A stretch of DNA of 64,000 nt from Micromonospora costi (GCF_003626655.1 NZ_RBAN01000004.1:434001-498000); one strand, 5' to 3'; counted from the first letter of the stretch, positions 17,261 to 25,766 are shown. Made by a program: numbers and translations. Notes: generated from the letters alone by a model not told the origin.

Positions 17261-18064
17261 ATGTGCGGAGACGACGACGGACGGGGGCCCGCGATGCCGC
17301 ACGCTCGGGACGACGACGACGACCGGGCGGGCCTCGCCCCGGCGACCCTCGCCGCACTGCGGCGCTGCGGCGCGACGCGCCCCCGGCGGTGGCTCGTCGC
17401 GGTCACCCTGCTGCTCGGTGTCCTGGCCGGGGTGGGCGTCACCGCGGCGACACCGGCCGGCGAGCGCACGTTCGCCGCGCTCGCGGACACGGTGCAGAGC
17501 CTCATGTCGGTGACCGTGCCGTTCCTCGGCATCCTGCTGGCCCACGACCTCCGCCGCGCGCCCGGCACGGCCCGGCTCGCCCCGACGATGGTCGCCGCCA
17601 CCCTGGTGGCCGCCGCCGTCGGCGTGTTCGGGGTGCTCGTCTGCGCCGCCGCGCTGGTGCTCGCGCCGGGCGGCACCGCGGCCGACACGTGGCGGTACGC
17701 GGGGACCATCGCGCTGGGCAGCGTGCTCGTCCAGGTGGTCGCGCAGCTGGTCGGCGTCGGGCTGGGTCTGCTGCTGCGCTCGTTCGTGGTCGCGGCCCTG
17801 GCCAGCATCGTCCTGCCCCTGGGCCTGTACGCGCTGCTCGGCGTCGACGCGTTGCGGCCCGCGCAGGGCTGGCTCACCCCGTACGCCACCGTCCGGAACC
17901 TGCTCTCCCGCGACATGGACGCCGTCCGGTGGGCGCAGTGGCTGGTCGTCCTCCTGCTGTGGGGGGTCGGCCTGAACGCCGTGGGCGCGGCGCGGCTGCG
18001 GCGACGGCCGCCGGTCTCCCCGCCCGCTGCGACGCAGGGCACACCCGAGCGCTCCCCCGCCTGA
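17261..18064 (+). CDS. six-TM membrane protein, ABC-2 permease-like
   Basis: 267 residues. An acidic N-terminus (DDDDD near residue 20) is followed by about six hydrophobic segments, at roughly 43-62, 78-95, 108-135, 147-173, 176-196 and 222-245. The pattern resembles ABC-2 type permease subunits, but no ATPase gene is adjacent, so a transport role is only a guess. The ATG at 17261 has GAGGTG 8 nt upstream; ATG 17294 is an alternative. The C-terminus is a short polar tail. Function unknown. Confidence 0.65.
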   Translation: MCGDDDGRGPAMPHARDDDDDRAGLAPATLAALRRCGATRPRRWLVAVTLLLGVLAGVGVTAATPAGERTFAALADTVQSLMSVTVPFLGILLAHDLRRAPGTARLAPTMVAATLVAAAVGVFGVLVCAAALVLAPGGTAADTWRYAGTIALGSVLVQVVAQLVGVGLGLLLRSFVVAALASIVLPLGLYALLGVDALRPAQGWLTPYATVRNLLSRDMDAVRWAQWLVVLLLWGVGLNAVGAARLRRRPPVSPPAATQGTPERSPA

Positions 18065-18129
18065 CCAACGGGGTGGGAGCGCCCTAGGCTGGCACCCGTC
18101 GCCTGCGGGCGTGACGAGGGGAGACCGCC

Positions 18130-18591
18130 ATGAGCCAGACCGACAACACCGACCGCCTTGAGGAGTGGAACGTCGCCGAGGACGACGGCGTCCTCGACGC
18201 GTCCGACACGCTCGACGACGACCGGGTCGCCGATCCCCTCGACACCGGCATCGCCGCCGGCGACCGCTGGGTCGGCGCGGACCGGTTCGGGACCACGCCC
18301 GCCGAGGAACGCGCCGGCGAGTCCCTCGAGCAGTTGCTCGCCGAGGAGGAGCCGGACATCGACCCGTACGCCGAGCCGGTCGACGACGAGGACGAGCTGA
18401 CCCGCCGCGGGTACGAGGTGGAGACGCGGGCGGGCCGCCTCGTCGCCTACGACGAGGGTCTCGGCGAGGACGAGGAGGCCGACTCGGTGGCCTGGGACGC
18501 CGGGATCGACGCCGGCGGCGCCAGCGCGGAGGAGGCCGCCGTCCACCTGGTCGACGACCCGTTCGGCGCGGGCGACGGCCCGTTGCGCTGA
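18130..18591 (+). CDS. DUF5709 family acidic protein
   Basis: 153 residues, extremely rich in Asp and Glu. Matches the DUF5709 pattern: an early DDGVLDASDTL block, a central GESLEQLLAEEEPD block, then GRLVAYDEG and VHLVDDP near the end. The family is restricted to actinobacteria and has no known function; it looks soluble and partly disordered. GAGGGGAG precedes the ATG by a normal distance. A TAGGCT hexamer at 18085-18090 could be its -10. Confidence 0.85.
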   Translation: MSQTDNTDRLEEWNVAEDDGVLDASDTLDDDRVADPLDTGIAAGDRWVGADRFGTTPAEERAGESLEQLLAEEEPDIDPYAEPVDDEDELTRRGYEVETRAGRLVAYDEGLGEDEEADSVAWDAGIDAGGASAEEAAVHLVDDPFGAGDGPLR

Positions 18592-18693
18592 GGCGCGTAC
18601 CACCTCACCGCTCCCGGGCCGTCCGCCGCCGCTCCGGGAGATGACCCGGCCGGTCCACCGGGCCGGCCGACGGCGACGCTGCTCGGGGTGACC

Positions 18694-19500
18694 TCAGCGT
18701 CGCCGTGCGCCCTCCCGGGGCGGGATCGGGTCGTCGTACGCGCCGGACGGCCCGGTGTACCGGTCGCCGTCGAGGTACGGCAGGGCGTTCGCGGTACAGC
18801 CGTGCAGGCCCAGCGTCTGCTGCTGCATCACGGGTGCCGGGCGGCCGCGCCCGGGGCAGCGCTCGTGGCCGTGGCCGAGCCGGTGCCCGACCTCGTGGTT
18901 GACCATGTACGTCCGGTAGGTGGCGAGGCTCGCGCCGTACCGGGGCACGCCCCTCACCCAGCGGGCGACGTTCAGCACCACCCGGTCGCCGTTGCGGCAG
19001 GACGTATAGCCGTCCGGCACGTCCTGGCACAGCTCGTCCCGGGTGCCGGGGGTGGCCAGGTAGATGGTGAAGTCGGCGGACTGGCCGGGGCCGACCCGGC
19101 GGAAACCGAGCGTCCCGGCCGCGGTCCAACCCCGCGGGTCGCTCAGGATCCGGGTGATGTCGGCCGCGAAGCCCGCCACGGGCAGGCCGGCGATGTCGCG
19201 CTCCACCGCCACCCGGTAGCGCAGGACGTGACCGCCGCCCCGCCCGCGACCCGGCTCGGCGGCGGCGACCTGCCAGCGGTTGCCGCCGTCGGCGGGATAG
19301 GTGACGGGGGTGGGCGCCGGCCGGGTGGAGCGGAGCGGGGCCGCGGGTGTGGACGATTCGGCGAACCGGACGGGCGGGGCGAACGGCGGTTGGCCCGCCG
19401 CGGGCTCCCCGCAGGCGGTCGGCGCGGTCAGGAGCAGGGCCGCCAGCGGCAGTGCCCGGACGGCGGCGGCCCGCGCGCGGCTCGTACTCTTCGGTCTCAT
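18694..19500 (-). CDS. DUF3152 lipoprotein with zinc-metalloprotease motif
   Basis: 268 residues. Signal peptide with a lipobox ending PTAC (Cys near residue 29), a short Pro-rich tether, then a DUF3152 domain. The metalloprotease signature HEVGHRLGH near residue 205, followed by ERC, gives three His ligands in the extended HExxHxxGxxH form. The family is found in actinobacteria as exported, uncharacterised peptidases. Start at 19500 is favoured by the Shine-Dalgarno GAGGGGAG; an upstream in-frame ATG would add 30 non-homologous residues and hide the signal peptide. Confidence 0.85.
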   Translation of the reverse strand: MRPKSTSRARAAAVRALPLAALLLTAPTACGEPAAGQPPFAPPVRFAESSTPAAPLRSTRPAPTPVTYPADGGNRWQVAAAEPGRGRGGGHVLRYRVAVERDIAGLPVAGFAADITRILSDPRGWTAAGTLGFRRVGPGQSADFTIYLATPGTRDELCQDVPDGYTSCRNGDRVVLNVARWVRGVPRYGASLATYRTYMVNHEVGHRLGHGHERCPGRGRPAPVMQQQTLGLHGCTANALPYLDGDRYTGPSGAYDDPIPPREGARRR

Positions 19501-19643
19501 GCGTCTCCCCTCACCCCGCACCGCGGACGGCCGGTGCGCAGGGAGGAGGACGGCCCGCCCGGCCGAAAAGTTGATCAGCGACGGACTCAACTTTCCGCCC
19601 GCCTCACCCGTCCTGATCGGCGTGGAGTACGGAGTGGGCGGCC

Positions 19644-20147
19644 ATGGCCCGGGGTGACGCGGAGTTCGTCGAGTTCGCCCGGGCCGCCTCCCGCCGGCTC
19701 GTGCACGCCGCCTACCTGATGACCGGCGACCACCACCAGGCCGAGGACGCGGCGCAGACGGCGCTGGCCCGTACCTACGCGTCGTGGTCGCGCATCCGGG
19801 AGGGAGACGCCTACGGGTACGCCCGCTCGGTGCTCGTCAACCACCTCGTCGACCGGTGGCGGCGGCCGATCCGCGAGTACCCCACGGAGGATCTTCCGGA
19901 GCAGCGCGCCGACGACGTCGCCGACGCGGTCGCCACGCGCCGCTGGCTGCTCGCCATCCTCGGCGCGCTCAGCCCCCGGGAGCGGGCCATCGTGGTGCTG
20001 CGCTACTACTTCGACCTGTCGGAGGCGCAGGTGGCACGCGAACTCGGCGTGTCGGTCGGGACCGTCAAGAGCACCAGTTCCCGTGCCCTGGAGAAGCTGC
20101 GCAGCAGCGGGTCGCCGGCGCGCGAGGTCCACGGGACGTGCCGATGA
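19644..20147 (+). CDS. ECF RNA polymerase sigma factor, SigE family
   Basis: 167 residues. Sigma region 2 spans about residues 10-80 (FVEFARAASRRLVHAAYLMTGD, DAAQTALARTYASW) and region 4 about residues 105-155 (LSPRERAIVVLRYYFDLSEAQVARELGVSVGTVKS). The RLVHAAYLMTGD-type opening marks the actinobacterial SigE-like group. The stop overlaps the next start by ATGA, so the membrane protein made next is translated with it and may control it. No recognisable zinc-binding anti-sigma gene is adjacent. Confidence 0.93.
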   Translation: MARGDAEFVEFARAASRRLVHAAYLMTGDHHQAEDAAQTALARTYASWSRIREGDAYGYARSVLVNHLVDRWRRPIREYPTEDLPEQRADDVADAVATRRWLLAILGALSPRERAIVVLRYYFDLSEAQVARELGVSVGTVKSTSSRALEKLRSSGSPAREVHGTCR

Positions 20148-20878
20148 ACGAGCTGGAGCAGCTTCGCGAGGCCATGCGGGCGACCGAGTGGACGGGCCGG
20201 GCCAGCATCGACGTGGCCGCGGTGATGCGTACCGGCCGTCGCCTGCGCAGACGGCGGCGTCTCGCGGCCACCGGCGTCGCCGCGCTCGCGCTGGCGGTGG
20301 CGGTGGGCGTTCCGGTGGGCCTGCGCTCGGGCGGCCCAGACCCGTCCCGGCGGGCGGTCCCGGCGGCCTCGGCGCCGGTCGAGCGCCCCACACCGACACC
20401 CACCCCGGATCTCGCCGCGACCCGCGCGGAGCCGGCTCCGCGGCCGATCGGCACAGTGGTCCGCAGCGGGATCCGGTACGGCGCCGACGAGCGCGTCTTC
20501 TACCTGGTCCCCGTCGACGTGCCGGATCTCCCGCAGGTCACGATCGGTCTGGTCGCCGGCCGCCGCACCGCCACCGGCGAACTCGTCTCCGACTACCTGG
20601 TCAACGACGTGTCGGGCCGGGACCGCCGGCCCGGGTTCCACGAGATCGGCTACGACGAGCCGGGCCCGAGCCGGCCGGCCGCGCCGACCTTCGGATACTT
20701 CGTGGGACCGGCCGAGCAGATCATCGGCACCGTCGACGGCCGCGAGATCGTGGCCCGTCAGGCGCGGTGGAGCGAGGACGCGCAGGTGGTGATCTTCTGG
20801 TTCGATCCGAAGGCCCTCCCGCCGGGGGTCCGGCTCGACGGCATCATCGCCCGGGACGCCCACGGCCGACGGCTCTGA
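20144..20878 (+). CDS. membrane-anchored protein coupled to the ECF sigma gene
   Basis: 244 residues, not a family I recognise. Residues 1-40 are cytoplasmic and end in a strongly basic run (RTGRRLRRRRRL). Residues 42-63 are a single hydrophobic segment, followed by a Pro/Thr linker (PTPTPTPD) and an outer domain of about 150 residues. The ATGA overlap with the sigma gene is the main clue: many SigE-type sigma genes in this group are followed by such single-pass proteins, which may act as anti-sigma factors or sensors. No HxxxCxxC motif is present. Confidence 0.75.
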   Translation: MNELEQLREAMRATEWTGRASIDVAAVMRTGRRLRRRRRLAATGVAALALAVAVGVPVGLRSGGPDPSRRAVPAASAPVERPTPTPTPDLAATRAEPAPRPIGTVVRSGIRYGADERVFYLVPVDVPDLPQVTIGLVAGRRTATGELVSDYLVNDVSGRDRRPGFHEIGYDEPGPSRPAAPTFGYFVGPAEQIIGTVDGREIVARQARWSEDAQVVIFWFDPKALPPGVRLDGIIARDAHGRRL

Positions 20879-20920
20879 TCCCGGGGCGGGCGCCTCGACC
20901 GGCCGTGTCGTACCCCTCGG

Positions 20921-20926
20921 TAGGCT
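20921..20926 (+). promoter_or_regulatory. -10 hexamer TAGGCT for the leaderless thioesterase gene
   Basis: TAGGCT ends 6 nt before the GTG at 20933, leaving no room for a ribosome-binding site. Confidence 0.45.
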
Positions 20927-20932
20927 CGGGGT

Positions 20933-21355
20933 GTGGGAGATCCGTTCCGGGTGCGTGTCACGGTGCGCGGCTACGAGCTCGACACCCAGGGCCATCTGAA
21001 CCAGGCCGTCTACCTCCAGTATGGCGAGCACGCACGGTGGGAGTGCCTGCGTGCCGCCGGCATCTCGCAGGACCGGCTCCTCGCCAGCGGCGTGGGACCC
21101 GTGGCGCTGGAGGTCACGCTGCGATATCTCAGCGAGCTCCGCGGCGGCGACGAGGTCGACGTGTCGTGCGCGTTCCGCTGGGGCGAGGGCAAGACGTTCC
21201 ACATCGACCAGGACTACACGCGCCCCGACGGCAGCCGGGTCGCGACGCTGACCGGGGTGGGCGGGCTGCTCGACCTGTCGGCGCGTCGACTGGTGCCCGA
21301 GCCCCGGGAGCGATTCCGCGCCCTCGCCGCCGACCCGGGCCCGCTCAACCTCTGA
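20933..21355 (+). CDS. acyl-CoA thioesterase-like protein, hotdog (4HBT) fold
   Basis: 140 residues, the usual length. The motif D-T-Q-G-H-L-N-Q-A-V-Y near residues 16-26 matches the DxxGHxN active-site segment of 4-hydroxybenzoyl-CoA thioesterase-like proteins, with the catalytic Asp present. Probably hydrolyses a cytoplasmic acyl-CoA; substrate unknown. The GTG start sits 6 nt after TAGGCT, which points to leaderless translation. Confidence 0.85.
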   Translation: MGDPFRVRVTVRGYELDTQGHLNQAVYLQYGEHARWECLRAAGISQDRLLASGVGPVALEVTLRYLSELRGGDEVDVSCAFRWGEGKTFHIDQDYTRPDGSRVATLTGVGGLLDLSARRLVPEPRERFRALAADPGPLNL

Positions 21356-21395
21356 GGTGGCCGGAAAATCAGCCGTCGTTGCCGGTTCCCTGGCC

Positions 21396-21401
21396 TAGAT
21401 T
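21396..21401 (+). promoter_or_regulatory. -10 hexamer TAGATT for the leaderless synthase-like gene
   Basis: TAGATT ends 6 nt before the GTG at 21408. Confidence 0.45.
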
Positions 21402-21407
21402 GGCCCG

Positions 21408-22070
21408 GTGGGCGAGGCGGCGACGGTGGTCGAACGCGTGGTGACCGACCGCGGTGAGCTGGTCCTGCGTCGCTGCGCCGAGCACTTCGAGATCATCAGC
21501 AACGGGGTGTTCCTCATGGACACCCGGGCCGGCTCCTCCGAGCGGTTGCTCGTCCGCGAGGCGCTGGCGCTCGTACGCCCCGGGGCCCGGGTCCTGATCG
21601 GCGGCCTGGGCGTCGGCTTCTCGCTCGCCGAGGCCGTGGCGTCCCCGGTGCCCGCGGAGATCGTGGTCGTCGAGATCGAGGAAGCCCTCGTCGGTTGGCA
21701 CCGGTCGAGCCTCGCCCGCTTCAGCGGGCACGCGTTGGACGACCCCCGGGTCCGGGTGGTGACCGACGACGTCGTCGCCTGGCTGCGTGCCACGGACGAC
21801 GTCTTCGACGCGATCTGCCTCGACACGGACAACGGCCCCGAGTGGACGGTGTTCCCGCAAAACACCGCCCTGTACGACGACGACGGCACCGCGCTGCTGC
21901 GCGACCACCTCGCGGACGGGGGTGTACTCGCCGCCTGGAGCGCGTCGGCAGCGCCCGCGTACGCCACGCGCCTGGCGGCGGTGGTCGGGCCGGTCACCAC
22001 CCGCCTCGTCGACGTGCCGCGCGGCGAACCCGACGTCGTGTACCTCGCCCGCCGATCCTCCAGGGGGTGA
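21408..22070 (+). CDS. spermidine synthase-like methyltransferase-fold protein
   Basis: 220 residues, shorter than true spermidine synthases (about 280). It has the nucleotide-binding glycine motif as GGLGVGFSL near residue 66, the acidic ribose-binding turn VVEIEE near 86, and a DD block at 112. The polyamine-binding N-terminal beta domain is reduced. Members of this short group are annotated as spermidine synthases without proof. GTG start, leaderless by the TAGATT spacing. Cytoplasmic. Confidence 0.75.
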   Translation: MGEAATVVERVVTDRGELVLRRCAEHFEIISNGVFLMDTRAGSSERLLVREALALVRPGARVLIGGLGVGFSLAEAVASPVPAEIVVVEIEEALVGWHRSSLARFSGHALDDPRVRVVTDDVVAWLRATDDVFDAICLDTDNGPEWTVFPQNTALYDDDGTALLRDHLADGGVLAAWSASAAPAYATRLAAVVGPVTTRLVDVPRGEPDVVYLARRSSRG

Positions 22071-22146
22071 CAGGCCCGCCGCGTCCCGATAGCGTTCGCT
22101 GCCTGCCGTGGCTGACCTGATGTCCCCTCACGTACAGGAGAGGCCC

Positions 22147-22632
22147 TTGTTCGAGGAGTTCATGGGCATCCCCGCCCATCCTCTCGTGCTCCACGCCGCC
22201 GTCGTGTTCGTGCCGCTGCTCGCAGTGCTGACCGTCGGGTACGCGTTCATCCCGCCGATCCGTTCCCACACCCGTTGGGTGCTGGGGCTGCTGGCCGTCG
22301 GCGCACCGCTGTCCGCGCTGGGGGCGAAGCTCACCGGCGACGCGTTCTTCGACCGCCTGCTGACCGGCAACCGGGTCAGCCCCGAGTACGTGCCGAGGCT
22401 GGAGGCCCATCAGGAGTTCGGCAACCTCACGCTCTACGCCACGATCGGGTTGGGCGTCGTGGCGCTGGCCCTGGTCTACCTGGTGGCACCCGCGTCGACG
22501 GCGGGCGCCCCGGCCCGCCCGGCGCTGACGTGGGCGCTGCGCGTGCTGTCGCTGGTGGCCGCCGGCGTGAGCGTCTACTACGTCGTCCGCACCGGGGACT
22601 CGGGGGCGAAGGCGGTCTGGGAGGGGCTCTGA
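22147..22632 (+). CDS. DUF2231 membrane protein
   Basis: 161 residues with four hydrophobic segments. The opening FMGIPAHPLVLHAAVVFVPL is the typical DUF2231 start, where His residues in the first helix may bind a cofactor or metal. I choose TTG at 22147 because AGGAG (22136-22140) lies 6 nt before it and family members begin in just this way; GTG 22108 and ATG 22120 are alternatives. Function of the family is unknown; it is often found near electron-transfer genes. Confidence 0.8.
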   Translation: MFEEFMGIPAHPLVLHAAVVFVPLLAVLTVGYAFIPPIRSHTRWVLGLLAVGAPLSALGAKLTGDAFFDRLLTGNRVSPEYVPRLEAHQEFGNLTLYATIGLGVVALALVYLVAPASTAGAPARPALTWALRVLSLVAAGVSVYYVVRTGDSGAKAVWEGL

Positions 22633-22680
22633 CCGGCGCCCGACATTCACACCGATTTTTTCGTCCTCCGCAAATACATC

Positions 22681-22686
22681 TATGAT
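22681..22686 (+). promoter_or_regulatory. candidate -10 TATGAT for the LVIVD gene
   Basis: TATGAT, one mismatch from TATAAT, in the most AT-rich stretch of the neighbourhood (22650-22690), about 100 bp before the LVIVD start. The matching -35 is poor (TTTTCG), so an activator may be needed. Confidence 0.35.
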
Positions 22687-22784
22687 CCTAACCGGCGGGT
22701 AGGCGGTACGGTCCTTACTACCGCGGCGCGCGCACGCGCCCCGATGCGCGCCGCCACCACTGGGGCACCGCGCGGAGGACACGC

Positions 22785-24800
22785 ATGATTCGATCCAAAC
22801 ACCCGTCAGGCGGCAGACGCCGCCTTCTCGGCGCCGCGGCCACCGCGGCGCTCCTCGTCGCCCTGTTGCCGGGAACGGCATCGGGCCAGGCGGCCGAACC
22901 GGACCCGCGGATCGGTCTCGGCGGGGGTTGGCTGGACGCGCAGAGCGCGAGCAGCAACCTCGATCTGCTGGCGCACCGCGACAAGCCGGCCGGCTTCGTG
23001 AACCCGGCGAACCCGGGCGACTTCGGCTTCGTGGCGTCGGACCTGGCCTTCGGCGGCAACCACGCCTTCGTGGGCAACTACAACGGCTTCAACATCTACG
23101 ACATCTCGCAGCCGGCGAGCCCGACGCTGGTCACCAGCGTGGTGTGCCCGGGCGGGCAGGGCGACGTCTCGGTCTTCGGCAACCTCCTCTTCATGTCCGT
23201 CGAGGAGACCCGTGGCCGGCTCGACTGCGGTACGGACCCGACCGCCGGGACGCGCTTCCAGGGCGTACGGGTCTTCGACATCAGTGACGTGACGAACCCG
23301 GTGCAGGTGGCCGCCGTGCAGACCTGCCGCGGATCGCACACGCACACGGTGGTGAGCGATCCGGACGACAGCGCGAACGTCTACGTGTACGTCTCCGGCA
23401 CGGCGGGGGTGCGCCCGGCGAGCACGATGGCCGGCTGCAACAACACCCCGGCCGCCGGTGACAACCCGGCGCGGTGGCGCATCGACGTCATCAAGGTGCC
23501 GATCGCGGCGCCCGAGCAGGCCGCGGTCGTCAACAACCCGCGGCTGTTCGCGGACGAGGCGACCGGCGCGATCGACGGCCTGCAGAACAACCCGCCCGCG
23601 CCGACCCACCCGTCGGGCTCGCCGTGGGGCCCGTCGCCGGTCACGGACGCCTGCCACGACATCACTGCCTATCCGGAGCTGGGGTTGGCGGCCGGTGCGT
23701 GCGAGGGCAACGGCATCCTCATCGACATCTCCGACCCGGCGAACCCGGTGCGGATCGACGAGGTGTCCGACCCGAACTTCGCGTACTGGCACTCGGCGAC
23801 GATCAGCAACGACGGCAAGAAGGTCGTTTTCACCGACGAGTGGGGCGGCGGCACGGGCCCGCGCTGCCGGACGACGGACCAGCCGCAGTGGGGCGCCAAC
23901 GCGATCTTCGACATCGTGGACCGCAAGATGCACTTCGCCAGCTACTACAAGCTGCCGGTCCCGCAGACGCTCCAGGAGAACTGCGTCGCGCACAACGGCT
24001 CGCTGATCCCCGTGCCGGGCCGGGACATCCTCGTCCAGGCGTGGTACCAGGGCGGCATCTCGCTCATGGACTTCACCGACTCGGCCCACCCGCGGGAGAT
24101 CGGCTACTTCGACCGCGGCCCGATCAACCCGGCCAGCAGTGTGCTGGGCGGATTCTGGTCGGCGTACTGGTACAACGGCCAGGTCTACGGCAGTGAGATC
24201 GCCCGCGGGTTCGACGTCCTCGGGCTCAAGCCCAGCGAGCACCTGACCGCCGCGGAGATCGAGGCGGCCCGTGAGGTGCAGCTGCCGCAGTTCAACGCCC
24301 AGCACCAGACGACGATCAGCTGGGCGCCGAGCTTCGCGGTGGCCCGGGCCCGGTTCGACCAGCTCGCCCGGACCTGCACCACGACCGTCACCGGCCGGCA
24401 CAACGGCCCGCTGACGGTCAACCGTGTGACCTGTCTCAACGGCGCGACGGTCTCCGGTCCGGTCACCGTGCGTCCGGGCGCGTCGTTGCTCGCCATCGAC
24501 GCGTCGATCTCCGGTCCGGTGTCGGCGGCGAACGCGGCCGCGGTGCACCTGTACGAGACCACCGTGCGTGGCCCGGTGACCATCACCGGTACGCGGGGCA
24601 GCGCGGCCATCGTGAAGAGTGAGATCCGTGGCCCGGCCGTGCTGACCGGCAGCGGCACCGGGTCGATCGAGCCGATCATCGCCGACAGCAGCGTGAGCGG
24701 CCCGCTCGCGTGCAGCGGCAACGCGCCGGCGCCGATCAACCTCGGTACGGCCAACCGGGTGTCCGGTCCGGCCACCGGTCAGTGCGCCAACCTGGACTGA
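22785..24800 (+). CDS. secreted LVIVD-repeat protein with C-terminal beta-solenoid-like repeats
   Basis: 671 residues. Sec signal peptide (residues 1-34, cleavage near ASGQA-A). Residues 60-490 contain LVIVD-type repeats such as FNIYDISQPASPTLV, VRVFDISDVTNPVQV, ILIDISDPANPVRI and ISLMDFTDSAHPREI, expected to form a beta-propeller. Residues 530-671 carry about seven turns centred on SGP or RGP (for example VSGPVTV, ISGPVSA, VRGPVTI), which looks like a right-handed beta-solenoid. GAGGACAC precedes the ATG. It lies convergent to a DUF305 gene; these two families often occur together. Role unknown; probably cell-surface or extracellular. Confidence 0.85.
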   Translation: MIRSKHPSGGRRRLLGAAATAALLVALLPGTASGQAAEPDPRIGLGGGWLDAQSASSNLDLLAHRDKPAGFVNPANPGDFGFVASDLAFGGNHAFVGNYNGFNIYDISQPASPTLVTSVVCPGGQGDVSVFGNLLFMSVEETRGRLDCGTDPTAGTRFQGVRVFDISDVTNPVQVAAVQTCRGSHTHTVVSDPDDSANVYVYVSGTAGVRPASTMAGCNNTPAAGDNPARWRIDVIKVPIAAPEQAAVVNNPRLFADEATGAIDGLQNNPPAPTHPSGSPWGPSPVTDACHDITAYPELGLAAGACEGNGILIDISDPANPVRIDEVSDPNFAYWHSATISNDGKKVVFTDEWGGGTGPRCRTTDQPQWGANAIFDIVDRKMHFASYYKLPVPQTLQENCVAHNGSLIPVPGRDILVQAWYQGGISLMDFTDSAHPREIGYFDRGPINPASSVLGGFWSAYWYNGQVYGSEIARGFDVLGLKPSEHLTAAEIEAAREVQLPQFNAQHQTTISWAPSFAVARARFDQLARTCTTTVTGRHNGPLTVNRVTCLNGATVSGPVTVRPGASLLAIDASISGPVSAANAAAVHLYETTVRGPVTITGTRGSAAIVKSEIRGPAVLTGSGTGSIEPIIADSSVSGPLACSGNAPAPINLGTANRVSGPATGQCANLD

Positions 24801-24823
24801 CCTGACCCGACGGTCGACCAAGG

Positions 24824-24855
24824 GGCCGCGTCCCGCCGAAGGGTGGGGCGCGGCC
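24824..24855 (+). terminator. hairpin after the LVIVD gene
   Basis: 11-bp stem GGCCGCGTCCC / GGGGCGCGGCC (one G-T pair) with a 10-nt loop, 24 bp after the stop and followed by TCACCGTTGT. Confidence 0.6.
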
Positions 24856-24932
24856 TCACCGTTGTCGCGCCCGGCGGCGGGGCGTGCCCTGCGGCCGCCG
24901 GCCCGCTCGCCGTGACGTCACCCGTTCGAGCG

Positions 24933-24970
24933 TGATGCCTCAGAGGCATATGTATGCCTCTGAGGCATCA
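24933..24970. promoter_or_regulatory. nested perfect palindrome (candidate double operator)
   Basis: An 18-bp perfect inverted repeat with a TG centre: TGATGCCTCAGAGGCATA, then its reverse complement. Each arm is itself a palindrome, so the site equals two copies of ATGCCTC-W-GAGGCAT spaced by ATGT. This is the form of a paired dimer operator rather than a terminator. It lies between two convergent genes, with no intact gene starting next to it. Confidence 0.6.
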
Positions 24971-24978
24971 GTCTCATC

Positions 24979-25091
24979 GTGGATGTCGCCCGCCGCCTCG
25001 ACACGCTCGATGTCGCCGCCACGGCCAGCGTCTGGATCGTTGCCCGGCACCGGGTGACCAGCCGGCGAGCCGGCTCAGGGCGGCGCGTTGC
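24979..25091 (+). pseudogene. possible 5' remnant of a lost gene
   Basis: A GTG at 24979, 8 bp after the nested palindrome, opens a frame whose first 29 codons are almost all G or C at the third position and read MDVARRLDTLDVAATASV and onwards. The frame then runs into the antisense of the DUF305 3' end, so any gene was cut short. I do not recognise the peptide. This may be chance in such GC-rich DNA. Confidence 0.3.
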
Positions 25092-25766
25092 TCAGCGCGC
25101 CAGCCGGGCCTGGAGCTCCCGCATGCTGCGGATCTCGATGCCCTGGTCCGCGTTGACCTCGCGGGCGAACCGGTCACTCGCCGGTTCGAGGCCGCCGCCG
25201 GCACCGTAGAGCTGCTGGACCATGGTGAGCGCGCCCTCGTGGTGCTGGATCATGAGGTCGAGGAACAACCGGTCGAACTGCGCGCCCCGGGCCCGCCCCA
25301 ACTGCGCCAGCTGCTCGGTGGTCAGCATCCCCGGCATCCCGGCGTGGTGCTCGTGCGGCCGTGGAATCTGCTCGCCGCGTTCGGTGAGCCACCGCTGCAT
25401 CTGGGCGATCTCGTCCCGCTGGGACGTCTCGATCCGCTTGGCCAGCAGCGACACGTCCCGGCTCTCCGCGCGGTCCGGGACGAGCGCCGTCATCTCCAGC
25501 GCCTGCGCGTGGTGCCCGATCATCTTCTGCATGAACTGCGTGTCGGCCGCGGTGTGCGTCGGAGGCGCGGGCAGGTGGGACTGCTCGGACGGGGACAGCG
25601 CCCGGCCGGCCTGACCGGGCGCGCCCGGTTGGACGACCCGGGGGGCCGCGACCGGTCCATCGGGCCCGTCGTCCCCGGTGAGCTGGACGACGGCGAACAC
25701 CGACGCGCCGAGGGCGGCGGCGGCGACCAGGGCGGCGACGAGGATGCGGCGGCGAGACGAGAACAC
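25092..25766 (-). CDS. DUF305 family exported protein
   Basis: 224 residues. N-terminal membrane anchor or signal (residues 8-28), a Pro/Gly linker, then a DUF305 (ferritin-like four-helix) domain with two His-His motifs: MIGHHAQALEM near residue 87 and MIQHHEGALTM near 172, plus HEHHAGMPGM between them. These His and Met residues suggest metal binding (copper in some relatives). Convergent with the LVIVD gene. No other copper genes lie next to it, although a CutC gene is 35 kb away. Confidence 0.9.
   Translation of the reverse strand: MFSSRRRILVAALVAAAALGASVFAVVQLTGDDGPDGPVAAPRVVQPGAPGQAGRALSPSEQSHLPAPPTHTAADTQFMQKMIGHHAQALEMTALVPDRAESRDVSLLAKRIETSQRDEIAQMQRWLTERGEQIPRPHEHHAGMPGMLTTEQLAQLGRARGAQFDRLFLDLMIQHHEGALTMVQQLYGAGGGLEPASDRFAREVNADQGIEIRSMRELQARLAR

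Noticed and set aside
16992..18603. Long minus-strand frame beyond the DHA2 exporter start
   Set aside because: Antisense to the six-TM protein and DUF5709 genes; composition is Arg/Ala/Pro-rich without family motifs.
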